A stretch of 64,000 nt of DNA from Bedellia somnulentella (GCA_963576735.1 OY755177.1:12090001-12154000), one strand, 5' to 3'; shown: positions 1-11,060, counted from the stretch's first letter. Notes: a model not told the origin generated them from the letters alone. Made by a program: numbers and translations.

Positions 1-1224
1 AAATAACATTAAATATCAAGAAAATAATATTAGTATATAATATGTAACTGCGACACGTTAAAAGAAAATATTTGGATTGTAGTTTCTTAGAAAGTTAAAG
101 TAACTAAAAAAGACATCTCCTAATACGAACGGCAACGAAGTTTTACGGAACTGTCAAGATAACTAAAAGTAAAAATCTAATATTATGTCGACGAATTCCT
201 TGCGGATTGTAGGTAAGGAAATAAGCAGTGCTATCATGCTAAAAATAGGTCAATGTGTACAAAGTCACGGACGAAAATCCGGTTTTGGTAAAATACTTAA
301 ACTTCTATCTGCTTAGGGTCTACACTCCGGTTTAATCTAATGGGAGATTTTTAGCAGAGAATCCACAAATAAATCTTTTTAGCCCGCATGATTACCAAAT
401 ACTTTAGATGAAATTTTGGTTTGTGATATAACGACGATAAGTTGAGAGTTCAGGTGGTATTTGCTATCACCAAAATAGGTAATTTTAATTTCTTAGTCCT
501 TAAAATAATATATGACGCATTAAGTTAGTATCAAAACTTTTATAAACGTTGGCAAAAGTAAAAATTAAATTTTAATACGATTTCGCCAGAAAAAGCATAA
601 TAGTCATCTTAAGCGTTTGAGTTTCTAGCCGCAAGTTTATTTATCTCAAGCAGAAATGCAGTTTTTAAGTTACATAAAAATGCAAACTTGGTAACAAACA
701 ACACTCAAGTAATTTAAAATCTTACTGTTGCATGAACCGGAGTAGGAAATATTAAGAGGGTTTTTCCGAAGAAATCTGTAAAGGAGACGGGAAAATATAA
801 TTAAATTGGGACGTCTGGGAAATCGACGTGGCCAACCCGTGGTCAGGGCCTTGGCTTTTCTAGTTTTGCGCGCTGCCTTCTACAATATGCACCGCCGTGT
901 AACCCGCCCTGTGCTCCCCACGCCACCAGTACTATTTTTCACTCACATTTTGATTTTACTTCTTAGTTTAAGAACAATAACTCGGGTTCTAAAAGAATAC
1001 TTTATTATTTATGTGGTTTAGACAGACTTCTAAAATAAAATTGATATCAAATATTTTTACATGAAAGCATCCATGACGTTTATTCGTGCAATTTGTGGCT
1101 ATTGAGGTAGGCAGAAACTATTAACAATGAACTTCTTACATTTTTTTTTTTATTTGTAAAACATTTGACTTTTACGTTTTCCTTATGGGATAATATTGGA
1201 GCAGTATATAATCGCAACTGTTAC
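1..1224. other. AT-rich stretch without a supported gene
   Basis: No gene or known repeat is recognised. A locally GC-richer patch at about 808-935 contains a 71-codon open frame (806-1021, +) that starts at a non-ATG codon, has a hydrophobic C-terminal half and resembles nothing I know; I do not call it a gene. Confidence 0.4.
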
Positions 1225-1400
1225 ATTACCAGCAAGAAGGGCTTCTTGAGCCTACCCTAAAGGGTGGTGGCACCATAGTCCACAACGCTAGCCTAGTGCG
1301 AGTTGGAAAACTTACGACTGCTGGTAGTAGCTGGGACCGACGGGTTAGTGTGTTCACGGAAACAGCGTCTTAGCATCCAAGGTTATCCAAGGAATTAATT
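1225..1400 (-). repeat. SINE-C fragment (tRNA-derived SINE body)
   Basis: Read on the minus strand this contains the same blocks as the fuller copy at 10484-10800: a segment around the phrase CCGTCGGTCCCAGCTAC followed by a block near GGCTAGCGTTGTGGAC. The tRNA-like head is missing. This body is of a kind common in lepidopteran genomes; that assignment is from memory, not a search. Confidence 0.5.
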
Positions 1401-1985
1401 TTCGAATAATCATATGATTCACGCCTGCTATATTCAGCCAAAGAAGATAACATCTAAATCTTACAACTTTATAAGTTTACCTAAGCGAATCAAACCTGAG
1501 ACCCAACATGGGACATCAGATGTAAGAATAATAACAATAGTTCTACTAATGTAGTACATATACTACCTAATAAATATATTAAAATCAAGTGGCAGGTAAA
1601 ACAAAACTTTGTGTTCCGCACATATGAATTTGCCATTTACTTATTACAATATGTGAAAAATTCCAAGCAAATGTATTATCATTATAAACGTAATGTTCGT
1701 ATGTTAATATCGCTTCTCATCTCCATTTTATGACTATAAAATTTACTGATACAAGTCAAGCCTTGGTTGAGGGCACACCATATTTTACTTTTACGACTCG
1801 CTGGAAATAGCAATCTGAAAGAAAGCCAGTTTTCAGAGTTCAAAAATAATGTTTTGCTGTAAATTATGAATTTAATAACAGATATGTAAAGTTCATTAAG
1901 AAATTATTTGCATTCTTCTTATATTGTAAATAGGATTAATGTATATAATTCATATGGGTGATTAATTTATTTCTACGTGTTATAC

Positions 1986-2118
1986 ATTCATACATATACT
2001 CACAGCTACAAATCCCTAAAAGGGGTAGCCAGAGTTAAGTTATAAGAAATTTAGCTACTTTTGGAAGTTAAGTTGAGAAAAGATGGTAAAGTAAAGGTTG
2101 TTGGTGATGCCACATAGC
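1986..2118 (-). repeat. SINE-A, 3' half
   Basis: Minus-strand copy that keeps the CATACATATACTCAC tail complement and the GGGGTAGCCAGAG block, then stops after the GGTTGTTGGTGATG block. The 5' third is absent. It is diverged, with several substitutions in the tail region. Confidence 0.75.
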
Positions 2119-2811
2119 TGCCTTATTATAGACGATTGTAGGAAATTTACGTGCCCCATGGTTGTATTTTAGTCTAGTCTATGCCTATGTTTATAATGCC
2201 CACGACTGTATACATTTTTTTATAGCTTTTAGTACATTTATCTTAAACATCACAATGTACGTTTAACATGAAACCGTTAAACTTAAAAGGTTTTTTACCA
2301 TTAAGATTTTTATTTTATAAGAAGCGAACTGATCGGTACCATCAAAGCGATGTAGTTGGAACCATATTTTTCTTTTTCAAGGTAATAGCACTTCTTTAGT
2401 ACTGAAGACCCACCTCGGCGCCACAAGGGTAGTAAACTAAGATTTATAAAATAAAATTCTAAAATGAAAGTAGCCTAAGTTTCTTCTTATTACATTAGCT
2501 AACTTCCAGTGGAAGTCTTATCGAAACCTTTCCAGCCGTTCAAAAGATGATCTGGAATAAAGAAACAAACTGAGAGACACAGAAAAGCGGTATACCAAAT
2601 AGTACCATGTATAAACATAATGGTATGTATCAAGTAAAAACCAGAAACTTTATATTATAATACAGAAGACGCTTTAAAATTGATGCCCAATGCATCGCAG
2701 AATTGAATTAGAATATAACTTATCCATCTCGTTCAGTGAGAAATCGTACAACGCGAATAAGGATATTATTCTTCTTTAGCCCTTTACCACCTACCACCTA
2801 TTTTTATCACA

Positions 2812-2845
2812 CAACCACCTACCATACGTCTCAAAGACGGAGAGG
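2812..2845 (+). repeat. Solo end of the MITE found at 3903-4122
   Basis: The run ACCACCTACCATACG with its following CTC..AGAC matches both terminal inverted repeats of the element at 3903-4122. No partner inverted end is seen nearby, so this is a fragment. Confidence 0.45.
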
Positions 2846-3169
2846 TGAAATAACATCATTTTGTAAAATCTATAGCGGAGAGGTTTCTTATTAAATTAAA
2901 ATTGCATCAAGAATGTATAAAACTATTTATTTAATAAAAAAAGGCATATTAATTTAGTTTTTTTTATACTATAATCTCAAATAACAAACATCATTCCTTG
3001 TTTTAAGCTTAGAAAAGGCTGCACTTAAAAATTTGATGAAAAAAATCAATCGCATAGGATAAGAACTTCTTTCTTATTTTTTTTAACTACTACAGTAACC
3101 AACAGATATTATTAAATGTAGGTTTCAATCAAATAATAAAATCTTCAACAAAATTGCAGGTGATCAATA

Positions 3170-3410
3170 TTATAGTTTTTCACGACAGTGAATGCACATT
3201 TTCTTAGGGCATTCAATGCAAATTGGGTTTTTTTTAAAACACATATATTGTGTTCTGCGTTTTTTTTTGGAGTCACATGTGGAATATTTTTTACGGACTT
3301 TTAGACTTTCTTCAGCACTGCTGCTAATTGTAAGTGCTGATGATGGAGTTGTTTCATGTTGAGAATGCATCATAGTGAGATTGCGCTGTCGCATTGAACT
3401 TTTACAATTA
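3170..3410 (-). pseudogene. piggyBac-type transposase, C-terminal cysteine-rich end
   Basis: The minus-strand frame ends in a cysteine-rich segment with KKKRRTQYMC, then CIEC, then CIHC and a stop after REKL. PiggyBac transposases end in such a cysteine-rich zinc-binding domain after the DDD catalytic core. Only this C-terminal tail of about 75 codons is present. Upstream on the same strand the sequence runs straight into a SINE-A tail at 3418-3467, so the catalytic part has been lost or displaced. No terminal inverted repeat or TTAA duplication was found around it. The call rests on the spacing of cysteines and lysines alone and could be wrong. Confidence 0.45.
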
Positions 3411-3417
3411 CATCTGG

Positions 3418-3467
3418 CTCCCTTTTTCTGGGATTTTTAGCCATGAGTATATATATGTATGTATGTG
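3418..3467 (+). repeat. SINE-A 3' tail fragment
   Basis: Contains the GGGATTTTTAGCCATGAGTA end and a (TATG)n run. It is the terminal 50 bp only and abuts the piggyBac remnant. Confidence 0.6.
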
Positions 3468-3902
3468 GCTTTCAATTCTTTGTTCTTGGGCTTTAGTAGA
3501 TAATCGGACGACGATGTAACTATTTGAAGCCGAAAAAGCGAGAAGACTGTAAAATACATCTAATGGCTATATCCGTGTCCTACAAGCTGTTGTGTAATTG
3601 GAGCATCTTTGGTCTAGCAGATCTACTCCAATTTAGGTCTGATTGTAGGAAAGTATAATTTACGGTTTTTTTGTAGCCTCGTCAACTTCTGGCATGTGAT
3701 GTATACTCGATACTGTGATCACTGCTTGAATTGGCTTAAGAACATAAGATAATATAGTAATTATCTTTCGTAAAGCCAAAAACCAAAGCTACATTCATCG
3801 TTTGGTGATTTTTTTCTCATCCGAATCGTCTGTCTCCAACCAACACTCAAAAATTCTGTCACTAGGTGTCATCTTTACCCAAAACTATAACAATGAAACA
3901 AA

Positions 3903-4122
3903 TAACACAACCACCTACCATACGACTCTCAGACGCAAGACGATGGTTTATCACTTATTAGAGACCAAAACGCGCACCTATAACCTCGACGAGCGATTGC
4001 GCGGTACTTACAGACGCAGGGGAAGGTACAGGAAAGCACGGGTCTGTACATGCTTCACCAGTCAAAATATGAGCGGTTTTGATTTTGCTAAAGTCTGTGA
4101 GACGTATGGTAGGTGGTTAAGG
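3903..4122. mobile_element. Short MITE with about 25-bp inverted repeats
   Basis: The left end reads ACCACCTACCATACGACTC and the right end is its near-exact inverse (GGTAGGTGGT, with ACGTCTCAC in the inner part). The interior is about 160 bp and GC-richer than its surroundings. A clear target duplication was not found, so the superfamily is undetermined. A third, solo end lies at 2812. A 152-codon frame over 3802-4260 runs across this element and the next SINE and is not a gene. Confidence 0.55.
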
Positions 4123-4167
4123 GTTAGTAATTTTGAGCAATGTTTCATCGAACATTTATTATTAACA

Positions 4168-4416
4168 TACATACATACATATACTTACGGCTATAAATCC
4201 TTAGAAGGGGTAGCCATAGCTAAGGAATCAGAAATTCCTCAGCCAAATTTGGAAAACTAAGTGGGGAAAAGATGGTAAAATAAAGGTTGTTGGTGATGGG
4301 TCTCCAACCGCATCGCCCAAAAATCCCTGAAAAGCCCCAATACCGTTAGTCACCTCTTACGTACACCCGCCGGAAGAAATGGGGTAGTGCTATTCTAAGC
4401 CGACACTACACAGCAT
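4168..4416 (-). repeat. SINE-A, near full length
   Basis: Minus-strand copy running from the (CATA)n tail complement through GGGGTAGCC to the 5' end complement GACACTACACAGC. It is close to the window consensus. Confidence 0.9.
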
Positions 4417-4429
4417 AATTAATTTAAAT

Positions 4430-5100
4430 TAATTTATTATTTTTTATATATTATAAATTATGATTAATATATTATTATAAAATTAAGTGGCAAAAGTGAC
4501 TGAAACATTTAGTTAATATTTCTGGCTAGACTTTTAGTATTATAATTGTGAGTACAGGTAGATAAGCTTCTGTAAGCAGTCATGGAAAGCGTATTGAGAT
4601 GTACGGTTGTTCATTTGATGAGCATATATTGCAGCGTCGGGGCTGATGTTTGGAATATAAAATCCTAAGCAAACACTGAAGCAATAACTATTTCATATCT
4701 TTCGGACCTTGGCTCCATTATCCGTAAAGCAAAGCTGTGACTGCTGAAAATGATTTTCCTTTTTACACTTGTGGAATTCATTTATTTTACTCTTACTTTG
4801 TGCAATACTCAATAACATTTTCAGGTTTTCAATTTCGTTTTAAAATTATTTATCGCCCTTGCAGTTTTTTGTGAAAAACTTTTTGATATTTTATGTCCAA
4901 CCATTAATTGTTGATTCTGTTGTGTCTGTTGATTAACCACCGTTTATTCAAAACTCATGAATGTCGATTGCCCAATTGAAACCTTTATCAGTCGTACATG
5001 CACTGATTTGCAAATAGCTATTCCACGCTGTTATGTGCTCCAATATATGTGTGACAATATTGTGTTATACATTGTATCGTAAGTCCCTCTTAGTAAATAT
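4430..5100. other. No recognised feature
   Basis: AT-rich sequence with no open frame of note and no repeat that recurs in the window. Confidence 0.4.
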
Positions 5101-5277
5101 TACATACATACATTATACTCACGGCTATATAATCTTTAAGGGGTAGTCAGAGCTTTGGAATAAGAATTTTCTTAGTCACTTTTGGAAGAGGTGTGGGGAA
5201 CAGATGGTAATAATAAATAATAATCACCCACGAATAGAAATGGGGTAGTGCTATTCTAAGTCGACACTTCACAGCTA
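5101..5277 (-). repeat. SINE-A with internal deletion
   Basis: Both ends are present (CATACATTATACTCACGG tail complement and CACTTCACAGC head complement), but the middle block with GATGCGGTTGGAGACCC is missing. This leaves about 175 bp instead of about 250. Confidence 0.8.
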
Positions 5278-6107
5278 AATAACATTCGCAAGATTCAAAT
5301 AAATGCCGAAATAAGATACCCCAAAAACAAGTTGGTTATTTTTTTAAAAACTAGTTCTAATTGATGTCTTTTATATATAATAAAATAAAAAACCGAGTTT
5401 GGATAAACTAACTGATTAATTGGTTTAGTAGATGAAAAAAATTAAGCCAAAAACATAGTTCCTAGAAAAAAAATTACCTGATCTTATCTTGCTAAAACAT
5501 ATAGCATTCCCAAAAAAAATCATTTTGATCACTTAATGAAATTATCAGACATACTACCCTTTAAGTTTTAATTTTACTCAATTGGCTGTCAACGTAATTA
5601 TTTTGCTCATTGGCCATTGCTGAATTAATGATTCAATTGAAATTTATTAGCGTGAAACAGAATCGAATACATGACAAGAGTTCCCGAGCTTTTGGGACAA
5701 TCAATTTAATGGACACACTATCTGTGATATATTAAAAAGCAGTATTTACACTAAAAATTATTTCGATGCATTTACGTCTATAGTGTCACGTATTAATATA
5801 AATATATATTACTATACGCAATGAGTACTTTATAGTAATTTAAAAAATCCAAAGTTAAAATACATTGGAATGTTTGTTTCCATTAACTTTGGATATTGAT
5901 TCATGTAACAAGGTGTAGTCTTGGCTTACAATAGCACTAACATATTTCTCTATGCAGGCTTTTTTATTGATTTTTTAGTGATACAATTAGATGTATGCAA
6001 TTTTTTTCTTCCTAATTATACATAAATACTTAATCGTTTTACTAATAAATCAGTTATAAATAAAGGAAATGTTTTTTTGTCTGTCCTTTGTTTCTTTTAC
6101 ACTTTTA
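5278..6107. other. AT-rich spacer with a small inverted repeat
   Basis: No gene seen. A 12-bp perfect inverted repeat (ATCCAAAGTTAA at 5847-5858 and its complement at 5883-5894, 24-nt gap) is the only structure noted. It may be a chance hairpin or a relic of a small MITE. Confidence 0.35.
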
Positions 6108-6228
6108 AGTAGTGTTTGCGTTCCCTACCTCCGTTTTTTTTACAAATTACCCGTCGGTGTCGTATTTTTCTTTCCTATATTTATTAGTAATAATCCCCAC
6201 ATGAGGTTTTCATGAAGAAAAACATTCA
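6108..6228 (-). mobile_element. Partial palindromic tRNA-associated element (FB family)
   Basis: It contains the internal block AAGTAGTGTTTGCGT and the outer arm TTTCTTTCC..TTTATTAGTAAT ending in CCCACATGAGGTTTTCATGA. Both blocks recur at 9774-10082 and 30218-30500. This copy has lost the tRNA-like body but preserves the outermost part of one arm. Confidence 0.6.
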
Positions 6229-6403
6229 AATTTGTTTTGAGTTATTCGATAAAGGGTCTTTTTATCACTGTTACATTTTTTTAAATCAAATTATTCCTAT
6301 TTACGACTAGCGCGGTCCAGCCAAAAACTCTTTAGCTTTATTATGTATTTTTTTTATTAGAATAGATAGATAGTGTTTATAGTTTTGAGAATGGATTGAT
6401 TGT

Positions 6404-7228
6404 TGCTGTGTAGTGTCGGCGTAGAATAGCACTACCCCAATAATTCTGGTATTGGGGCTTTAACCCTCGGCGTGCCTGGTAGAAAAAAGTTACATGGCGT
6501 GCCTGGTGGGTCGGTGAGACCCTAAATTTAAAATTTTTTTTCTCCTACAAATTGATATCAATGTAGTATATTTTTTAATTTTATAATAAAATTAAACATG
6601 TTTTTTAGGGTTTTAAATAAAATATGTGTTCGAATTAATAATATTTTCAAAAGTTTTTTTAAATTAAACTTTTACCTTGTTTTTTAACGTAGAATTAAAC
6701 ATCTTATGTTCATAAACATGCAAAATCAACTAAAACTAAAGAAATCACAATCAGACTTTGGGGATCATAATGCACATACGTTATCTTATATTCTAAGCTA
6801 AAATAATTAGTCTTCTTCATTTCCCACATCATTTTTAGGAACATAGCAATTTCCACACTGGAAAATTGTATGTTCTATCACTTTGATGATCACATGATCC
6901 TTTTACTACTGGAGCAGGCCCCGGACTGAGGTAGCGGGCGGAGGGCGACAATCAGTTCACTACGGTCAGCTACTGAGAGCGATTGCGCGCGAATTTCAAA
7001 TTACAATGAATTATAACGGTTTAACGGCTGCGGTGGGTCTCACAGACCCAACCAGGCATGCCGAGGGTTAAGGGATTTTTGGGCGATGCGGTTGGAGACC
7101 CATCACCAACAACCTATATTCCACCATCTTCCCCCATGCAACTTCCAAAAGTGGCTGAGGAATTTCGAATTCCCTAGCTCTGGCTACCCCTTCAAGGGAT
7201 TTATAGCCGTGAGTATATGTATGTATGT
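6404..7228 (+). repeat. SINE-A split by a piggyBac-type MITE
   Basis: The head of SINE-A lies at 6404-6463 and the remainder at 7068-7228. The two parts join at the TTAA of the consensus phrase CTTTTTAAGGGATTTTTGGG, which is now duplicated on both sides of the insert. The right part keeps the (TATG)n tail. Confidence 0.9.
6464..7067. mobile_element. piggyBac-type MITE, 604 bp, with TTAA duplication
   Basis: Flanking TTAA occurs at 6460-6463 and 7068-7071. Terminal inverted repeats begin CCCTCGGCGTGCCTGGT on the left and CCCTCGGCATGCCTGGT on the right (complement). TTAA specificity and ends starting CCC are hallmarks of piggyBac elements. The left end has an extra internal repeat of GGCGTGCCTGGT before the shared GGTGAGACCC, absent on the right. 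No transposase frame is present, so movement would need a transposase supplied from elsewhere. The empty site is recoverable from other SINE-A copies, which makes the boundaries firm. Confidence 0.9.
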
Positions 7229-7654
7229 GTGCATAGATTAATGCAAACGAGGGTAATTTGTAAAACATCTAATTAAGTACTACAAAAAACGTTGTGTCTT
7301 TAGATTTTCTTCCTTTTAGACTTAATGAAAGTGTTCTCAAGTGTCAAAGCCCTCTTAATTGAAAAGAAGGTCACTCAAAAGTCAACTTGAAAGAAAAAAG
7401 AAAGTTTGTTTTTTGTTATTTGCGGATAAAAGGCAATCAATGACTAGAGATTAGGTACGCAATCATATTGGTTAAGTTGATGTTTTAGCAGAGACAGTGT
7501 GTATATGTTTTTAATATAATATATGCCAGACTTATTGACTCATATTGAGTTAGTATTTGTTTTAAAAGTTAAATACCACACTTGGAAATCACAGATGTCT
7601 TTCTTAAAACGCTGTATGTATATAGATAAAGTTTTCTCCAACCTATTGACATAA

Positions 7655-7985
7655 TCATCATCATCATCATAAGCCAATAGACGTCCACTGCTGCACCTAA
7701 ACCTCCCCCAAAGACCTCCGCAACGTCCTGTCCTGCCCTCATTCATCAGTTTCTCGCGAACTTGACCAAGTGGCCGGTCCACCTTGAGGGAGGCCCACCT
7801 ACACTGCGGCGTCGTCGTACGTGGCCGCCACTCCAGAACCTTCGAGCCCCAATGACCGTCAGTTCTGCGTGCAATATGCCCTGCCCATTGCCACTTATTA
7901 CAACTCTTTTGGCTATGCTAATGACCCCGATTCTTTTACGGATCTCTCGTTGCGGATTCGATCGAGTAGTGAAACTCCTAACATA
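7655..7985 (-). mobile_element. RTE-like LINE (family 2), 3' end
   Basis: On the minus strand this is the 3' coding end and (GATGAT)n-type tail of a non-LTR retrotransposon. It is homologous to 52985-53460, where a conserved peptide with AMERAM and RIHNEEIRRR can be read. Such C-terminal segments are widespread in lepidopteran RTE-like reverse transcriptases. Only the last few hundred bases are present and the frame is broken. Confidence 0.65.
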
Positions 7986-7989
7986 AACC

Positions 7990-9340
7990 TATTGACATAT
8001 TACCCCTTTAAAATGTTGTTTTTGAAGAAACTACCAGATTAATAAGACAGTTTTATTTCATTGAAGTACTTAACTTTAAATGTTCTTTTTTTTGCGCATG
8101 CAGTTCACATCAAGCCCTCGTTATTTTCTTTACATTAACATGAGTCCCAAGGCAGTTCAGAATCTTGTTTCAGTTTCAACTGGTTTTGGTCAGTTTAATA
8201 ACTGTTTTTAAGACCAGTGCGCATGCAGGTTTTAAAAATTATACGAAGTATTATTTACTATTTGCGAATTTGATACTTTAAGTCCCTATTCCAATTTCAG
8301 CTATCCCAGAACTCATCCTACAAGTAACAAATATACAGTTCGTCGTAAAGGACTTTTCGCTTTACTTCGCTCGGCTATGCGTTTAAATACATAATGAAAA
8401 TACTATCTAAATAACTGATGCGGCCCTATGCATTAACATTTGATCTCATAAACGGTGAAAACCAATTTTGCCAGCTGTTTAGCTATAAATCCTTTTGACC
8501 AATTATGGGTTTTAACTGTAGTAAACTGACTGTCATAATAGAGGACAATTACTCCTTTGCTGGGGTAAACTGTCACAAAGCTAACTACAAATTGATCCAA
8601 TGTCGTTGTAAGAGATAAATGAGAGTATTGATCCCTTTGAAGTGAATGATGGGTGAATTGGCTGGAGTAAGTAAGTACCCATCACAAACATTCTATGCTA
8701 TACAATATTTTGCTACTTAAGACCCAAAAAATGCTCAGGTATTTTTATATCTAAAGCTCTGGATAACCCTTTCTTGACATTTAAAGGCGTGAGGTTTTTA
8801 TTTGATACAATATTTAACTCTAAGCTCTTCACATCTAAAGCCTCTTTATGCACCCAGATCTACCAAAACAAAACAAACAATTCCAGTTTAATACAAAAAT
8901 AATTTAGTAGTATTCGTTTCCATGCGCAATTAAAACAAAGAGTTGTCTCTTGTAGTGTCATTAGTTAGAAAAGCGCTCGCTCCCGGACATTAGTTATTGG
9001 CACGAGGCACCGTTAAACTACCGCAGCGATTTAGCTGCACAGCATCGCTTTGTCTGCCGCGACACCGCCCGCCTTCGCCCGCTCATTATAAACGACACCC
9101 ACTTCACAAGAATAGACAGACCATAGCTATTTACTAGGAATGTATTGCTCAACTTTGTATTGGCTTTTGATCAGTCGCGCTGGGTTTTGGGAATTTGTTC
9201 CAAGTTGTTTCTGGATTAAGTATTTCTAGAACCTAGGCAGGGTTGGATGAGAGCTAATCGCTTGAGTATGTATCTATGTGAGTATATATATAGTAGATGG
9301 CGGCTTAGGATATTGTGGCTTTTTAAGTGTTTGTTGGCGA
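7990..9340. other. Unannotated spacer with a GC-rich, CpG-rich block
   Basis: No gene is supported. The block at about 8971-9105 is markedly richer in GC and CpG than its flanks and ends in CATTATAAACGACA, which could be read as a TATA-like element. No coding exon follows that I can recognise. Confidence 0.3.
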
Positions 9341-9342
9341 TG

Positions 9343-9452
9343 AAGCGACCCATCACAAACGCCCTTAATTTTTTTTTCTCTACTTAACCTACTATTTTCA
9401 ATTTCTAAAGTTCCAACTACCCTTTTTTCCGGTTTATAGCCGTTATGTATGT
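9343..9452 (+). repeat. SINE-A, degenerate 3' half
   Basis: The order of blocks (ACCCATCACAAAC, a T-rich stretch, AACTACCC, TTTATAGCCGT, TATGTATG) matches SINE-A, but substitutions are numerous. An old copy. Confidence 0.55.
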
Positions 9453-9548
9453 ATCCTTTTCTAAAATGATTACAATTATGATTATCATTTAGAATGTCGG
9501 AAAGCCTTTATCGTCGCGAGATGTTTTTGTCGTGATTCATATTATTTA

Positions 9549-9610
9549 TAGTGGCTAAGGAATTTCCAACTTTGCCCCTTTTTGGAATTTACAGTCGTTA
9601 GTATTTATGT
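9549..9610 (+). repeat. SINE-A, degenerate tail
   Basis: Blocks GTGGCTAAGGAATTTCCAA and GGAATTTACAGTCGTTAGTA match the last 60 bp of SINE-A with many changes. Confidence 0.45.
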
Positions 9611-9773
9611 TTTTTTAATTACTGAGATTATGTTTTCTATTGTATAGTGCTTTTTGTTATATAGTTCGTGAAAAGTGTAGAATAACATATAATGTATCGT
9701 CAACTGCGTGATAATTAAAAATGCATTTGACTTTTTCAAAAAATAAAATTTAAAACTTGATTAATAAATAAAA

Positions 9774-10082
9774 AATAAATAAAGGAAAGAAAAATTTCGA
9801 CACAGGCGGGAATCGAACCCGCGACCTCGGGTATACGCCCCGACGTATACGCCTCTTCCGAATTAGTTAAAATTCGGAGGTAGGAAACGCAAACACTACT
9901 TAAACGTGTAAAAGAAATAAAGGATAGAAGAATTTCACACTGGCAGCCAATTGACACGGTGGCTCAGTTGGCAGAGCGTCGGGGCGTATACCCGAGGTCG
10001 CGGGTTCGATTCCCGCCTGTGTCGAAATTTTTCTTTCCTTTATTTATTAGTAATAATCCCCACATGAGGTTTTTATGAACAA
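9774..10082 (+). mobile_element. Palindromic tRNA-bearing element (FB family), fullest copy
   Basis: Two 71-nt arms, 9774-9844 and 9978-10048, are perfect inverted copies of each other. Each arm holds the 3' half of a tRNA-like unit (from the anticodon stem to the acceptor end) followed by AAATTTTTCTTTCC and a TTTATTTATT run. Between them is a unique core of about 133 bp with GGAGGTAGGAAACGCAAAC. The plus-strand arm is part of a complete tRNA-like cloverleaf at 9953-10023. The right end continues to CCCCACATGAGG. Copies at 6108-6228 and 30218-30500 share the same parts, so the inverted architecture is a family trait rather than one accident. Confidence 0.7.
9953..10023 (+). tRNA. tRNA-like sequence within the FB element (probably not a functional tRNA gene)
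   Basis: The 71-nt segment folds as a cloverleaf: acceptor GACACGG with CTGTGTC (one G-U), D stem GCTC/GAGC, anticodon stem TCGGG/CCCGA, T stem GCGGG/CCCGC. A-box TGGCTCAGTTGG and B-box GGTTCGATTCC are intact. The loop GCGTATA places GTA at the anticodon positions but lacks the universal T33, and no intron is present as expected of a eukaryotic tRNA-Tyr. It is best read as a pol III promoter-bearing head of a repeat. Confidence 0.5.
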
Positions 10083-10483
10083 AAAGATTTAAATTAAAAA
10101 CTTGATACCTGATAAACCTTTTTTTTTATTGTTATTCTTTCCTCATGTGCCGCACTACACGGCTAATTTAATTTTTAACTCCATCAATGTGGTAGTTATT
10201 TACAAAGATTACTTTAGCATTAAATGGAAAAATGTATCAGTCACAGCGTTTTTACATAATTTTAGTTGAGTGATTATAAGATAAAAGATTTGAATCTGTA
10301 CCTATAGTCACATACAATACAGTGTTTTCACTATTTCGGGGGGTAGAACTCAAAACTATTGTAACAAATAAACCATACTTTTGTTATGTGAATGTGATAC
10401 ATATCTTTAAATATTGTTACTGAAACTTTATTTGAATAAAACATTTTTACTTTACTTTACTTTACATCTCTGTAATGATTGTC
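10083..10483. other. No recognised feature
   Basis: AT-rich sequence; a TTTACTTTAC microsatellite-like run precedes the SINE-C head. Confidence 0.35.
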
Positions 10484-10800
10484 TCCGTGGCCTTGCGGTT
10501 AAAAACTTAGCTCAACTGCAGAGGTCCCGGGTTCAATCCCCGGGGGGTAAACTCACAAATTTAATTTGTAAGATTTTACCCAGTTTGTAAGGATATTGCA
10601 GGGTTGAATCACTCGACCGAAAATTAAGATGATTCCGTGCTTCGGAGAGCACATTAAGCCGTCGGCCCCGGCTACTATTACGGCAGTAGTCGTTAGTCTA
10701 CCAACCCACATATGGCCAGCGTGGTGGACTTAGGCCAAATCACCCTATATATTGTAGGCTCGGGCCCCTTGGTGGGGAAATATATGAGCTGAGAGGAACA
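10484..10800 (+). repeat. SINE-C, tRNA-headed SINE
   Basis: The head carries an A-box-like CCGTGGCCTTGCGGT and a B-box GGTTCAATCCC, the layout of a tRNA-derived pol III promoter. The body holds CCGTGCTTCGGAGAGCAC and GCCGTCGGCCCCGGCTAC, then GCGTGGTGGAC, blocks shared by fragments at 1225 and 13735. It ends close to a LINE-1 3' end on the opposite strand at 10812. Confidence 0.75.
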
Positions 10801-10811
10801 TAGACTAACGC

Positions 10812-11060
10812 CATTAGTTCCCATTGGTGTAGGTAGAGACTATCGATCGCCACTTCGTATGATCGTGACAAACCTCTCTAGCTTCGTTTACATCCATCTT
10901 TACACACATGCTCTTTTATTCTTCATACTCGAAGCACACTCTCAATTTGGTCCAAGTGGGCTTGGTCGTCTTTTACTAAAATTACCATCTTCATTAGCTC
11001 TATAGATCCTTTTTACTAATTTCCTATCATCAATCCTCTCTATGTGCCATAATAATACTA
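10812..11060 (-). mobile_element. LINE-1 3' end fragment
   Basis: The minus strand matches the C-terminal coding end of LINE-1 (the segment equivalent to RACMKRLMDLNEAREVCQDR in the copy at 20609) and its ATGGCGT 3' end. It is 5' truncated and frame-broken, with little or no TATG tail. Confidence 0.75.

Noticed and set aside
806..1021. 71-codon frame in a GC-richer patch
   Set aside because: No ATG start, no recognisable domain, no splice context; insufficient evidence for a gene.
3802..4260. 152-codon plus frame
   Set aside because: It crosses a MITE and a minus-strand SINE-A; its C-terminal part is the complement of a SINE tail. No conserved domain.
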